From assembly GCA_017447875.1 (NCBI GenBank), contig JAFSMP010000033.1, positions 1 to 64,000 of the forward strand: DNA of 64,000 nt. Direction: 5' to 3'. This document shows, in pieces, positions 53,990-63,317 of the stretch (the first letter of the stretch is position 1; each line of letters opens with the position of its first letter). The notes beneath the pieces are model-generated. The model did no database searches and was not told the origin of the DNA. It saw only the letters and a list, made by a program, of their open reading frames with translations. Source of the DNA: Paludibacteraceae bacterium (lineage in GTDB: Bacteria; Bacteroidota; Bacteroidia; Bacteroidales; Paludibacteraceae). A program made the translations under genes and the position numbers.

Positions 53990-55852
53990 ATGGCTGGTAA
54001 GATTAAACCCTATTTGGATAATGAAGGCCGAGCGCTGCCTTATCCGTGGCTTATTAATTTCATGCTGATGCTCGTCGGCGGTACACAGACACTGCGTCTG
54101 CGTTTCTGGAGTCGCAAACCCCGACATACGGCGGAGAAGACATTACGTGATATATTGACGATCTCGCGTGATACCGTCTATGGTAAAGAGCATCATTTCG
54201 ACCGTATCCTGAGTGCTACAACGGCGGAGGATCTCTTCCGTCTGTACCGTCTCTACGTGCCGGTGAATAACTCCTTCGAGACCCTGCGTCCGTACGTGGA
54301 GCGGCATAAGCACGGAGAGGAGAACGTCCTCTTCCCCGGTAAACCGGATATGTACGCCACTACCTCCGGTACGACCTCGGAACCCAAATGGATTCCGATG
54401 ACCCATAAGTACCTCAAGGATGTGTACGGTAAGATGTCGCATATCTGGACCTGGAACTTCGTCAAGCACCGCAGCCGTATCTTCGGCGGACATATCTTCA
54501 CGACCGTAGGTAAGGAATGCGAAGGGTACGCACCGGACGGTACGCTTTTCGGCGCTGTCAGCGGTGTGCTCGTACGCGATATCCCGAAGATCATCAAGAA
54601 GCATTATACGGCACCGGCATCCGTGATGGCGATACCGGATTATGCTACGCGTAACTATGTGCTGATGCGGCTGGCGTTGCAACATCGCGACGTCACGCTC
54701 TGGGCAACCGCGAACCCCTCTACCATCCTCGAGCTACTGCGTGCGCTCAATGAGAACACCGAGCAGATGCTCCATGATATAGAACACGGTACGATCACCG
54801 AAGATGTGGATATCCCGTACGAGATCCGTTCGGAACTGGATGCTTATATCTCCCCCAAACCCGAACGGGCCGCAGAACTGCGTAAGATACTGGAGGAGAC
54901 CGGGCATCTGTACCCGAAAGACTTCTGGCCGTGGCTCCAGTACCTCAGTACCTGGAAATGCGGTAACACGAAGATATACATGGATAAGTACATGGACCAG
55001 TTCAACTGGGACAAGACTTTCTATCAGGAACTCGGATATATTGCTACCGAGTGCCGTTTCGGTTTCTCGCTGGACGACACCAACGAGTCCGTTCTTTTCC
55101 CGCAATTCCACTACTATGAGTTCGTAGAGGAGAGTGAGTTGGATAGCCCGGTTAAGCATTTCCGTCAGATAGACGAACTGGAGTTCGGTAAGCGCTATTG
55201 TGCGTACGTTACGACCTATTCGGGCCTCTTCCGTTATAACATGAACGACCTCGTGGAGGTAGGAGGCAAATACAAGAATACGCCTACCGTTCATATGGTT
55301 TCCAAGGTCAACGGTATCGTCTCCATGACCGGTGAGAAACTGTATGAACCGCAGTTCATGAATGCCGTCCATCAGGCGGAAGAGGAGACCGGTATAAAGA
55401 CCAAGTTCTTCGTCGGTTTTGCCGATGTGGAGGAATCCAAATACCATTTCTACTATGAGTTCGAGGACGAGCGGATGAAGCAGGAGCAAGCCGAAGAGTT
55501 TACCAAAGTGGTGGATCGCAAACTGCAGGAGATCAACCTGGAATACGAGTCCAAACGTCAGTCGTTCCGACTGCATGACCCGGAGACCCATATCCTGCTG
55601 TCTAATGCGTATGCACGATTCAAAGCCGCCTGTCTGAAGGACGGTTTCCGTGACGGACAGTTTAAGTTCAACCTGCTGATGCAGGACGAGAAACGCCGTA
55701 CGAAGTTCAACATGCTACAACGCTGGGAGAACCGCTTCGAGCAGTGGAGCGAGAATATTATCGAAAGAGCAGACCAGATCGATGAGAGACGTAAAGCAAG
55801 AGACGCACGGCGCCAAGCCAGAAGAGCTGAGCGCAGTGCTAAGCGGGATTAA
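53990..55852 (+). CDS. GH3-family acyl-adenylating protein
   Basis: 620 residues. YATTSGTTSEPKWIPMTHKY (about 120-139) is the ATP-binding motif 1 of GH3 proteins; YVTTYSGLFRYNMNDLVEVG and HMVSKVNGIVSMTGEKLYEP are the motif 2/3 regions. GH3 enzymes adenylate a carboxylate and conjugate it to an amine, e.g. auxin to amino acids in plants; bacterial substrates are unknown. The C-terminus has an extra basic tail (RRKARDARRQARRAERSAKR) after the usual end near residue 590. Overlaps the HAD gene. Confidence 0.85.
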   Translation: MAGKIKPYLDNEGRALPYPWLINFMLMLVGGTQTLRLRFWSRKPRHTAEKTLRDILTISRDTVYGKEHHFDRILSATTAEDLFRLYRLYVPVNNSFETLRPYVERHKHGEENVLFPGKPDMYATTSGTTSEPKWIPMTHKYLKDVYGKMSHIWTWNFVKHRSRIFGGHIFTTVGKECEGYAPDGTLFGAVSGVLVRDIPKIIKKHYTAPASVMAIPDYATRNYVLMRLALQHRDVTLWATANPSTILELLRALNENTEQMLHDIEHGTITEDVDIPYEIRSELDAYISPKPERAAELRKILEETGHLYPKDFWPWLQYLSTWKCGNTKIYMDKYMDQFNWDKTFYQELGYIATECRFGFSLDDTNESVLFPQFHYYEFVEESELDSPVKHFRQIDELEFGKRYCAYVTTYSGLFRYNMNDLVEVGGKYKNTPTVHMVSKVNGIVSMTGEKLYEPQFMNAVHQAEEETGIKTKFFVGFADVEESKYHFYYEFEDERMKQEQAEEFTKVVDRKLQEINLEYESKRQSFRLHDPETHILLSNAYARFKAACLKDGFRDGQFKFNLLMQDEKRRTKFNMLQRWENRFEQWSENIIERADQIDERRKARDARRQARRAERSAKRD

Positions 55853-56429
55853 GACCGTCATTTTTGACCTGGACGGAACGCTGTATGACAAGAGCGGTCT
55901 GGCGGCACGGATGGTGAGACGTTTGTGGTGGTGTCTGCCTATGCTGGCATCCGAACGGCTCGCGCGGCGGAACATGCATTATGTCCAATACGCTTCCGCG
56001 GAGGAGTTCTTCGATGCATTCTTCTCTACGATGTCCCGTGGTCACTGGTGGGGGGCCAACTCCGCGGCACAGTGGTATTTTCATGTCTATCTGCCGACCA
56101 TGGTGCGACTGATCGCCAAGTGTCATCCCGTACGTCCTAAAGCATTGGCTATCCTGGAGGAATGCAAACGTAAAGGAATCAAAACAGCGATCTATTCCGA
56201 CTACGGCTGCGTGCTTGAGAAACTGGAAGCGCTGCATATCGATCCGGCGCAGTTCGATCTGCTAATAGCAGCACCTGAGTTAGGTGCCCTCAAACCCTCC
56301 GAACCCTGCGCCAGACACGTGATGGAACTGCTGGATGCCCAACCCGATACCACGCTTTTTGTGGGAGATCGGGACGATAAAGACGGGGCTTCGGCACGTG
56401 CTGTCGGAGCAAGATTTTTTAAGATATGA
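55782..56429 (+). CDS. HAD-superfamily hydrolase, subfamily IA
   Basis: Up to 215 residues. Motif I VIFDLDGTLYDKSG, motif II AIYSDYG, motif III lysine in ALKPSEPC, motif IV FVGDRDDKDGASA. The ATG at 55782 overlaps GH3 by 71 bp; an in-frame GTG nearer the HAD motif (about 55836) would give a 16-bp overlap and is an alternative. Lying between a GH3 and an acyltransferase, it may dephosphorylate a lipid or sugar intermediate; this is inference. Confidence 0.82.
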   Translation: MRDVKQETHGAKPEELSAVLSGIKTVIFDLDGTLYDKSGLAARMVRRLWWCLPMLASERLARRNMHYVQYASAEEFFDAFFSTMSRGHWWGANSAAQWYFHVYLPTMVRLIAKCHPVRPKALAILEECKRKGIKTAIYSDYGCVLEKLEALHIDPAQFDLLIAAPELGALKPSEPCARHVMELLDAQPDTTLFVGDRDDKDGASARAVGARFFKI

Positions 56430-57310
56430 CGAACAAAAGATATCAAGATTTACAAGTCTCTGAAGGCACCTATGTGCCGCCGGTGACTACCGCTTATCCG
56501 GAAGAGAATCCTTATGAGGGATTATACAAACCGGTCTATGACCGCGATTTTCCGGCAGTAGATGCTTCGTATCCCTATTTCGATGAGTCGTTCCGCAACA
56601 GATGGCGGATGTGGTGGGCGTATCAACTGATCCTCCGTATGCTGGGCTGGATACTGCGTATCAAGTACGGACTGAGATGGAAGATAGAAGGGGACAAACA
56701 CTGGTCCCGCTCTTCGTGGATCACCCGTTGGAGACTGCGTAAATATGACTTCAGCCGGGGTGCTATCACCGTCTCTAACCATTGCTACCGGCATGATGCG
56801 GCATCGGTGCTCACCGCCATCAACGCTTCGTACCATACGCGTATCCCGATGTTTGCTCCGAACTTCAAGACCAAAGACCAGTTCTTCCTGCTCGTAGTAG
56901 GCGGTATACCTATTCCGGAAGCAGAAGGCGGACTGAGTGCGATGAAAGCCTTTAATGCCGCCTTTGATGCCTATAACGAACGCGGATACTGGTTTCATAT
57001 CTTCCCCGAAGCCAAACGATGGGACTGGTATAAACCTCTGCGGCCGTTCCAGAAAGGTGCCTTCACGATGTCGTATAAGTACAACAAACCGATCCTTCCG
57101 TGTGCGGTCACGTATCGTCCCAGAACGGGTATCTATAAGCTGTTCGGACCGGCCGAGGAACCTCTTACGCAAGTCACCATCGGTGCACCTATCTACCCGG
57201 ACACCGCCACACCGCGTGCCGTGGAAACCGAGCGTCTGTTAACTACTACTCACCAAACCATATGCCGACTAGCCGGGATAGAACACAATACGTGGCCGTC
57301 ATCGCTCTGA
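56426..57310 (+). CDS. PlsC-like acyltransferase
   Basis: 294 residues. The acyltransferase box I is SNHCYRHDAAS (H-x4-D pattern HCYRHD), box III-like HIFPEAKRWDWY and box IV ILPCAVTYRPRTG. A membrane-associated helix lies at about 60-78 (WWAYQLILRMLGWILRIKYG). The domain transfers acyl groups to glycerophosphate or a related acceptor. It overlaps the HAD gene by 4 bp and the EamA gene by 49 bp. Confidence 0.82.
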   Translation: MTNKRYQDLQVSEGTYVPPVTTAYPEENPYEGLYKPVYDRDFPAVDASYPYFDESFRNRWRMWWAYQLILRMLGWILRIKYGLRWKIEGDKHWSRSSWITRWRLRKYDFSRGAITVSNHCYRHDAASVLTAINASYHTRIPMFAPNFKTKDQFFLLVVGGIPIPEAEGGLSAMKAFNAAFDAYNERGYWFHIFPEAKRWDWYKPLRPFQKGAFTMSYKYNKPILPCAVTYRPRTGIYKLFGPAEEPLTQVTIGAPIYPDTATPRAVETERLLTTTHQTICRLAGIEHNTWPSSL

Positions 57311-58182
57311 TTCTTTCTATGGTCATCTGGTCGGTCAGCGGCATTGCTATCAAGCATGCGTTGGCCGTCTTTCCGCCCTTTACGATGATCGTGCTGCGGT
57401 TCGTACCTTCGGTATTGCTGATGTTCATCATCGGTATGGTCAGACGCAAACACTCGCTCTTCTGCCTGCAAAAGATGGACCTCAAAGACCTGCCTCTTTT
57501 TCTGATTGCAGGCTTCTGTCAACCCTTCCTCTATTACATGCTCGAGACCTTCGCTTTCGATGCACTCAACAGCCCTACTATTGCCGAAACACTGCTCTCA
57601 ACCAGTCCTTTACTCAGTCCTATCTTTGCGGCTGTTATCTTACGCGAACGGGTAACAAAATACAATATCATCGGTATTCTTATTTCTACAACAGGCGTTT
57701 TTACCCTTTCGCTCGTTGGCAATAAAGACTTCTCCATCGGTAGTTTTTGGGGTGTACCGTTAGCCTTTGCGGCCGTCTCTGCAGCCGTGGTGGACTCGAT
57801 CATGATGCGCAAGGCTCCGGTAAAATATAGCTCGCTCAGTTTCGTGTTCTACACCCAACTCATCAGCCTCTGTTTCTTCATCCCTGTGTGGTTTGTTAAG
57901 GAAGGACCGGAAGCCATTTACCAATTACCATTTACCATTCACGATACAGAGCTGCAAATGGCGTTAGGTTGCATCGCGTACCTTACGATCTTTGCTTCCG
58001 TCATCGCGTTTATCCTCTTCTGTTATGCCCTTCGGCAGGTAGGAGTGACGCAGGCCAATGCGTTCAATAATATCCGACCGGCATTTACCGCATTATGGAT
58101 GTTCCTCTTCTTCGATGAGATACTGCCTTTAGGCAAGTGGATAGGTATGATTTTAATTATTTTCGGTTTATTTGTGTGTTAA
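57262..58182 (+). CDS. EamA/DMT-superfamily transporter
   Basis: 306 residues with ten predicted helices in two EamA repeats: the first from ALILSMVIWSVSGIAIKHAL, the second from GSFWGVPLAFAAVSAAVVDS. Typical PTIAETLLSTSPLLSPIFAAVILRE (as shorter blocks) and a closing FFDEILPLGKWIGMILIIFG are present. A heptamer array (57915-57942) encodes the external loop YQLPFTIHD between helices 6 and 7. The substrate is unknown. Confidence 0.87.
   Translation: MPTSRDRTQYVAVIALILSMVIWSVSGIAIKHALAVFPPFTMIVLRFVPSVLLMFIIGMVRRKHSLFCLQKMDLKDLPLFLIAGFCQPFLYYMLETFAFDALNSPTIAETLLSTSPLLSPIFAAVILRERVTKYNIIGILISTTGVFTLSLVGNKDFSIGSFWGVPLAFAAVSAAVVDSIMMRKAPVKYSSLSFVFYTQLISLCFFIPVWFVKEGPEAIYQLPFTIHDTELQMALGCIAYLTIFASVIAFILFCYALRQVGVTQANAFNNIRPAFTALWMFLFFDEILPLGKWIGMILIIFGLFVC
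57915..57942. repeat. Heptamer array inside the EamA gene
   Basis: Four 7-nt units: CATTTAC, CAATTAC, CATTTAC, CATTCAC; in frame within a loop of the transporter. Confidence 0.72.
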
Positions 58183-58227
58183 AAACAAGAAAAAATTGCC
58201 GATTCTTAAGATTTTTTTAAATTTTAT

Positions 58228-58258
58228 TTGCATATACGAAATTTATTTCGTAACTTTG
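58228..58258 (+). promoter_or_regulatory. Promoter of the steroid-reductase-like operon
   Basis: TTGCATAT and TAACTTTG with 23-bp spacing; 34 bp before the ATG at 58292. Confidence 0.75.
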
Positions 58259-58291
58259 CACGCTTTTTATCGAATATAACAAACAATCGAT

Positions 58292-59095
58292 ATGGAATAT
58301 TTGAATACTTCTTTTGGTGACCTGTTGTTTATCATGTTCTTGGTGGGACTGGTTGTTTTTGTGTCGCTATATTATGTGGATGCCGGATATGGTAAGATGC
58401 GTTCGGAGAAATGGGGACCGGCGATGAATAACAAAGCCGGCTGGTTATTGATGGAGTGTCCCGTGTTCATTGTTATGCTCTATGAGTATTTCAAGTCGCT
58501 GCCGCTCTACGGTGGTGTGACGGCGAATGCTCCGTACTGGATCTTCCTGCTCATCTTTGAGTTTCATTATTTCCAGCGCTCGTTTATTTTCCCCTTCTTG
58601 CTGAAGGGTAAGAGTAAGATGCCGTTTGCGATCATGATCATGTCGGTTATCTGGAATCTGATCAACGGTTATGTTCAGGGTTATTTCCTCTTCCATATAG
58701 CGCCGCAGGATCCGACCTACTCGCATCTCTATTCGACGGCTTGGTTAACCGATCCGCGTTTCATCATCGGTACGCTGATCTTCTTCACCGGATGGGTCAT
58801 TAACATGCATTCGGATCATGTCATCCGTAACTTGCGCAAACCCGGGGATACCAACCATTATCTGCCCAAGAAAGGTATGTACAAGTATGTGACCAGCGCC
58901 AACTACCTGGGTGAGATCACCGAGTGGCTCGGTTTCGCTATCCTTACCTGGTCGCTCGCCGGACTGCTGTTCTTCTGGTTCAGCTGCTGTAACCTCGTGC
59001 CGCGCAGTCATGCGATATACAAGAAATATGAGGAAGAATTCCAGGATGAGTTCGATCCTAAGAAACTGAAACGAATTATACCCTTTATTTACTAA
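58292..59095 (+). CDS. Steroid 5-alpha-reductase family membrane enzyme
   Basis: 267 residues with about six membrane helices. The C-terminal half has the family signature: INMHSDHVIRNLRKPGD (NADPH site), YLPKKGMYKYVTSANYLGEI, TEWLGFAILTWSLAGLLFFW and the SHAIYKKYEEEFQDEFDPKK ending with IIPFIY, closely following the animal SRD5A pattern (N-Y-x-G-E-x-x-E-W). Such enzymes reduce the delta-4 bond of 3-oxo steroids to the 5-alpha form; gut Bacteroidales versions act on bile acids and steroid hormones. First gene of a three-gene operon with an OYE reductase and an SDR; its stop overlaps the next ATG. Confidence 0.88.
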   Translation: MEYLNTSFGDLLFIMFLVGLVVFVSLYYVDAGYGKMRSEKWGPAMNNKAGWLLMECPVFIVMLYEYFKSLPLYGGVTANAPYWIFLLIFEFHYFQRSFIFPFLLKGKSKMPFAIMIMSVIWNLINGYVQGYFLFHIAPQDPTYSHLYSTAWLTDPRFIIGTLIFFTGWVINMHSDHVIRNLRKPGDTNHYLPKKGMYKYVTSANYLGEITEWLGFAILTWSLAGLLFFWFSCCNLVPRSHAIYKKYEEEFQDEFDPKKLKRIIPFIY

Positions 59096-60369
59096 TGAAT
59101 AAATTATTCACTCCCTATAAATTGGGTCCTATCACGCTGCGGAACAGAATCATCCGCAGCGCTGCTTTTGAGAATATGGCTCGGGCCAATGCGCCTACGC
59201 AGCAGTTACAAGACTACCACGTATCGGTGGCTCGTGGCGGAGTAGGTATGACGACAGTCGCCTATTGCGCAGTCGATCTGAGTGGTGTGTCCTTCGACGG
59301 ACAACTATACGTCCGTCCGGAGATCATTCCGGATATGAAGAAGATGACCGATGCTATCCATGCCGAAGGAGCCAAAGCATCCATCCAACTCGGTCACTGC
59401 GGTAACATGACGCATTTCTATACCTGTCATTGTATGCCGGTGAGTGCCGACACCTGGTTCAACCTCTATAGCCCGACTATCCACCGTCGCCTTAAAGTGG
59501 CGGAGATCAAGAATCTGGTTAAGAAATTCGGTGAGGCGGTGGACTGGGCACGTGAGTGCGGGTTCGACTGCGTGGAGATCCATGCCGGGCATGCGTACCT
59601 GATCTCGCAGTTCATCTCGCCGCGTACCAACCATCGTCATGACGAATACGGCGGATCGTTTGAGAACCGCGTACGGTTCATGAACGAGATACTTGATGAG
59701 GTGATGGCGCATGCCGGCAAAGACATCGCCGTGGTGGTGAAGACCAATATGTGGGATGACTGCTGGCGTGGCGTATCCGTAGAAGAAGGTATCAAGGTAG
59801 CCCAAGAGATCGCCAAACATAAGGTACACGGTATCGTGCTCTCCGGTGGTACGGTGAGTCGCAGTCCGATGACGATCTTAGGTGGTGCAATGCCCTACAA
59901 GACCCTGGCGCACTATATGAACATGAAGTCGTTCTGGTGGCTCAAGGCTGCGCTCAATATCCCGGGCGTAGCAGCTATCATGACGCCGACGGTGCCGTTC
60001 AAGGAACTCTATTTCATGGACAAAGCCAAGATCTTCCAGGAAGCGCTCAAGGATATCAATATCCCGCTCATCTACGTCGGTGGTGTACAGAGTGGCGATA
60101 ACTGCCAGCAGATCATGGACGAAGGTTTTGAACTGTTCCAGATAGCGCATGTGCTGATCAAAGATCCGGACTTCGTCAAGCATGTTCAGGCCGATCCGCA
60201 TTATCATGCCGGTTGCAAACGCTCCAACTACTGCGTGGGACGTATGTATTCCAAAGATATGAAATGTCACGAGTGCGTGGAGCGCGACGGCGAAATGATC
60301 GCTCCGCGTATCCAACGGGAAATAGCTAAATTAGAGAAAGATGCTGAGCTTAGTAACAGGAGCAAGTAG
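59095..60369 (+). CDS. Old-yellow-enzyme family NADH:flavin oxidoreductase (enoate/steroid 5-beta-reductase-like)
   Basis: 424 residues with only the TIM-barrel part of the OYE/2,4-dienoyl-CoA reductase group. LFTPYKLGPITLRNRIIRSA opens the FMN barrel; IQLGHCGNMTH, VEIHAGHAYLISQFISPRTN and RHDEYGGSFENRVRFMNEIL are the FMN/substrate motifs. GCKRSNYC and MKCHECVE suggest an Fe-S cluster near the C-terminus. Bacterial members reduce conjugated C=C bonds, including bile acid delta-4 or delta-6 bonds (BaiCD/BaiH and the 5-beta-reductases of Bacteroidales). Overlaps the SDR gene by 29 bp. Confidence 0.85.
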   Translation: MNKLFTPYKLGPITLRNRIIRSAAFENMARANAPTQQLQDYHVSVARGGVGMTTVAYCAVDLSGVSFDGQLYVRPEIIPDMKKMTDAIHAEGAKASIQLGHCGNMTHFYTCHCMPVSADTWFNLYSPTIHRRLKVAEIKNLVKKFGEAVDWARECGFDCVEIHAGHAYLISQFISPRTNHRHDEYGGSFENRVRFMNEILDEVMAHAGKDIAVVVKTNMWDDCWRGVSVEEGIKVAQEIAKHKVHGIVLSGGTVSRSPMTILGGAMPYKTLAHYMNMKSFWWLKAALNIPGVAAIMTPTVPFKELYFMDKAKIFQEALKDINIPLIYVGGVQSGDNCQQIMDEGFELFQIAHVLIKDPDFVKHVQADPHYHAGCKRSNYCVGRMYSKDMKCHECVERDGEMIAPRIQREIAKLEKDAELSNRSK

Positions 60370-61120
60370 CGGTATAGGACTTCAGTACGCCACCCAACTG
60401 GCACGCGACTATCAATCCGACCTGCTGTTGGTCTCTAATCAGGAGCAGGAACTCCAACAAGTAGCCAAGGACCTGGCGGAGCAGTACGGCGTGAAGACGA
60501 TAGCGCATTATGCGGATCTGAGTCTGACGGATGCTGCCGAGAACCTCTACGAGTGGTGTCATGAGCAGCATTTGGAAGTCGATGTGCTGATCAATAACGC
60601 CGGCGTGTTCTTCTTCAATGAGTACTGCAAGACCGATATCAAACGCATCGAACTGATGCTGCAACTGCATGTGATGACGGTGGCTAAGATGACCCGACTT
60701 TTTGCGGCGGATATGTGTGCGCGCAGAAACGGGTATATACTAAATATGAGTTCGATGTCCGCATGGATGGCGATGCCGGGTATCCAAACCTACAATGCCT
60801 CCAAAGCGTTTATCTATAACTTCTCCAAGTCGCTGTGGTATGAACTCAAGCCCTATAACGTACATATCACCGTGATGGCACCCGGAGCAGTGGATACGGG
60901 ACTCTTCGGTCTGGCACCGAAACTAAGAAAGTTAGCGGTGAACCTCACCGTCTCTATCCCGCCGGAGAAACTGGTTAAGCGGGCACTCAAGAAACTGTTC
61001 AAGGGCAAACAAGCCGACACTCCGGGTTTCATCAACTGGCTCTCGACACCCTTGCTCAAGCATACGCCTGACTGGGTGCTCATGCTGGCACAGAAGAAAC
61101 TGGCCAAATACATGCATTAA
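60341..61120 (+). CDS. Short-chain dehydrogenase/reductase (hydroxysteroid dehydrogenase-like)
   Basis: 259 residues. Nucleotide-binding LVTGASSGIGLQYA, NADP-type region, DVLINNAGVFFF, catalytic serine in NMSSMSAWMAMPG and the Y-x-x-x-K in TYNASKAFIYNFSK. The C-terminal FINWLSTPLLKHTPDWVLML extends beyond minimal SDRs. In the context of the two upstream reductases a 3-hydroxysteroid dehydrogenase role is plausible, but the substrate cannot be proved from sequence. Confidence 0.85.
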   Translation: MLSLVTGASSGIGLQYATQLARDYQSDLLLVSNQEQELQQVAKDLAEQYGVKTIAHYADLSLTDAAENLYEWCHEQHLEVDVLINNAGVFFFNEYCKTDIKRIELMLQLHVMTVAKMTRLFAADMCARRNGYILNMSSMSAWMAMPGIQTYNASKAFIYNFSKSLWYELKPYNVHITVMAPGAVDTGLFGLAPKLRKLAVNLTVSIPPEKLVKRALKKLFKGKQADTPGFINWLSTPLLKHTPDWVLMLAQKKLAKYMH

Positions 61121-61128
61121 TCCTGCCA

Positions 61129-62091
61129 ATGAAAAAGAATATGAATATATCCATTATAGTACCTCTGTATAACGAGGCTGAATCGCTGCCGAAACTCTAT
61201 GAGTGGATCGCGCGGGTGATGAAGGAGAATAAGTTCTCCTATGAGATCATTTTTGTCAATGACGGTTCGACCGACGAGTCCTGGCAAGTTATTCGTGAGT
61301 TAAAAGATAAGAGCGAAGAGGTAAAAGGTATTTGCTTCAGACGCAATTACGGTAAGTCTGCCGCGTTATACTGCGGTTTCAAGGCTGCACAAGGCGATGT
61401 GGTCATCACTATGGATGCCGACCTGCAAGACTCGCCGGACGAGATACCGGAACTCTATCGTATGATCACGGAAGAAGGCTATGACCTGGTCAGCGGATGG
61501 AAACAGAAGCGTTTTGACAATAAGTTGACTAAGAACCTGCCGTCGAAACTCTTCAACGCTACCGCACGTCGTGTGACGGGTATTCAACTGCATGATATGA
61601 ATTGCGGTCTAAAGGCCTATCGCAAAGAGGTGGTTAAGAATATCGAGGTCTTCTCCGAGATGCACCGATACATCCCGTACCTGGCTAAGAATGCCGGTTT
61701 CACCAAGATCGGCGAGAAAGTGGTGCAGCACCGCAAACGCGAGTTCGGCACCTCTAAGTTCGGTCTCAACCGCTTCGTGAACGGATACCTGGACCTGATG
61801 ACCTTGTGGTTCCTTAATAAGTTCGGCAAGCAACCCATGCATTTCTTCGGACTCGTGGGCAGTGTGATGTTCTTCATCGGTTTTATCGCGGTCATCGTAG
61901 TGGGCAGTATGAAGCTATATGCCCTCTCCAATGGTGTACACGCGATGCTGGTGGGTGTCAATCCGTATTTCCATATAGCGATCCTGATGATGATTCTTGG
62001 TTGCATGCTCTTCTTGGCCGGCTTCTTAGCCGAACTCGTCATCCGTAATTCTCCTTCCAGAAACGATTATCTCATTAAAGAAGAGATATAG
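61129..62091 (+). CDS. Family 2 glycosyltransferase with C-terminal membrane helices (DPM1/GtrB-like)
   Basis: 320 residues. ISIIVPLYNEAESLPKLYEW, FVNDGSTDESW, ITMDADLQDSPDEIPELYRM (DxD), and DMNCGLKAYRKEVVKNI are the GT2 polyprenyl-phosphate transferase marks. Two helices at about 240-260 and 282-302 (FFGLVGSVMFFIGFIAVIVV and HIAILMMILGCMLFLAGFLA) anchor it. It would make a polyprenyl-phosphate sugar, for which the GtrA-like protein at 5.2 kb could be the partner, although unlinked. The stop overlaps the next start by one base (TAGTG). Confidence 0.9.
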   Translation: MKKNMNISIIVPLYNEAESLPKLYEWIARVMKENKFSYEIIFVNDGSTDESWQVIRELKDKSEEVKGICFRRNYGKSAALYCGFKAAQGDVVITMDADLQDSPDEIPELYRMITEEGYDLVSGWKQKRFDNKLTKNLPSKLFNATARRVTGIQLHDMNCGLKAYRKEVVKNIEVFSEMHRYIPYLAKNAGFTKIGEKVVQHRKREFGTSKFGLNRFVNGYLDLMTLWFLNKFGKQPMHFFGLVGSVMFFIGFIAVIVVGSMKLYALSNGVHAMLVGVNPYFHIAILMMILGCMLFLAGFLAELVIRNSPSRNDYLIKEEI

Positions 62092-63317
62092 TGTCTCAGA
62101 GTCTGGAAGAACATATGGCTACCATCGAGCGGGCGTTGGGTGAGCGCATGGTGATGCATGCGCTGGTCATCGTGCGTTCCTGGCTCAATGAGTTGGGGGA
62201 GAACAACCCCTACGAGCAGGCTTTTGGTCAGATCCAGACTCAGTATGAGACTCTCTTCAGTCAATGGTTGACTTCCGATGACCCGGAACGCGAGGAGCAG
62301 TTGGAGCGTCTCACCGGTGACACCTACCGTCTGGTGGATGCGTCCTATGCGGCCTTGCGTCTCAAACGCGGTCTGTCACCCGACATGCACGGTTTCAATC
62401 GGGACAACCTGCAGTCGGTGATGCAGTATTTCTCGTTCTGCCTGAATATACGTGAAGAGGACTACGACTGGATGCGGGAAGTGATGAACGACTCTGACCA
62501 CGCGGCGATAGCCCTGATGGCCGTGGCAGCGCTGGCGAAGAATATCCGGGATTGCTTTGACGAAAAGGCGATGATGGTGCTCATCGAAGGCATCAACTGC
62601 GAGAATGAGGTGGTGGCAGAACAATGCCTGGCGAACCTGCTGATCCTGATGGCGCATTACGATGTGCGTATTGATTTCTTCCCGGACCTGCAAAACGCGT
62701 TCATCGCAGCTATTAACGAGATGGAAGATGAGGGCGAACAGGCTTTTCATACGCTCTGCGCACTCGTTCGTTCGGTCAAATCCAACTGGCGGGAGAATAT
62801 CGCATCCGGAGAACTGAAGATAGAAGACCTGCCGGAAGAGTTGCAGAGCTTACTCGAACTGACCGGCAATAAGGATGATATACAAGGCGTCGTGTCCTGG
62901 ATTCCGGCCTCAGAGCAGGAGTACATGATGGGCTTGATCGAGATTCTGCCGGACACCTGGATTTACAGTGCCCTCATCGGTGACTCTACCGAACGGGCCT
63001 CCCATATGGCCATCATCTATCTGTCCATCGGTCGTATGGACCTGCTGTGGAACCATACGGACGTGGCGGCCAAATGGCTCGTCAACCAGTTACGGGAAGG
63101 TAGTCAATCTCCGCTCGACTATATCAACTATGCGCATTGTCTGTTGCTGCAGGGCGACCGGATGATGGCTTACGAATACTACAAACAGGCACGGCAGTTA
63201 TGCAAAGGATCCAAGGAGTTCTTTGCGCTCTTCCGTCCTGACCGAAATGACCTGGTAGAACACGGAATACCACTCGAGCAGGTCTATCTGATCGAAGATA
63301 ATCTGCTTAAAAACTGA
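62091..63317 (+). CDS. TPR/HEAT-like repeat protein of unknown function
   Basis: 408 residues, nearly all helical. Hints of repeats are AIALMAVAALAKNIRDCFDE, VVAEQCLANLLILMAHYDVR and, near the end, SPLDYINYAHCLLLQGDRMM with AYEYYKQARQLCKGSKEFFA, a typical TPR pair. It starts with a GTG at 62091 that overlaps the glycosyltransferase stop, so it is translationally coupled to it. No enzyme motif is seen. Convergent with the partial outer-membrane gene, 11-bp overlap. Confidence 0.65.
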   Translation: MSQSLEEHMATIERALGERMVMHALVIVRSWLNELGENNPYEQAFGQIQTQYETLFSQWLTSDDPEREEQLERLTGDTYRLVDASYAALRLKRGLSPDMHGFNRDNLQSVMQYFSFCLNIREEDYDWMREVMNDSDHAAIALMAVAALAKNIRDCFDEKAMMVLIEGINCENEVVAEQCLANLLILMAHYDVRIDFFPDLQNAFIAAINEMEDEGEQAFHTLCALVRSVKSNWRENIASGELKIEDLPEELQSLLELTGNKDDIQGVVSWIPASEQEYMMGLIEILPDTWIYSALIGDSTERASHMAIIYLSIGRMDLLWNHTDVAAKWLVNQLREGSQSPLDYINYAHCLLLQGDRMMAYEYYKQARQLCKGSKEFFALFRPDRNDLVEHGIPLEQVYLIEDNLLKN

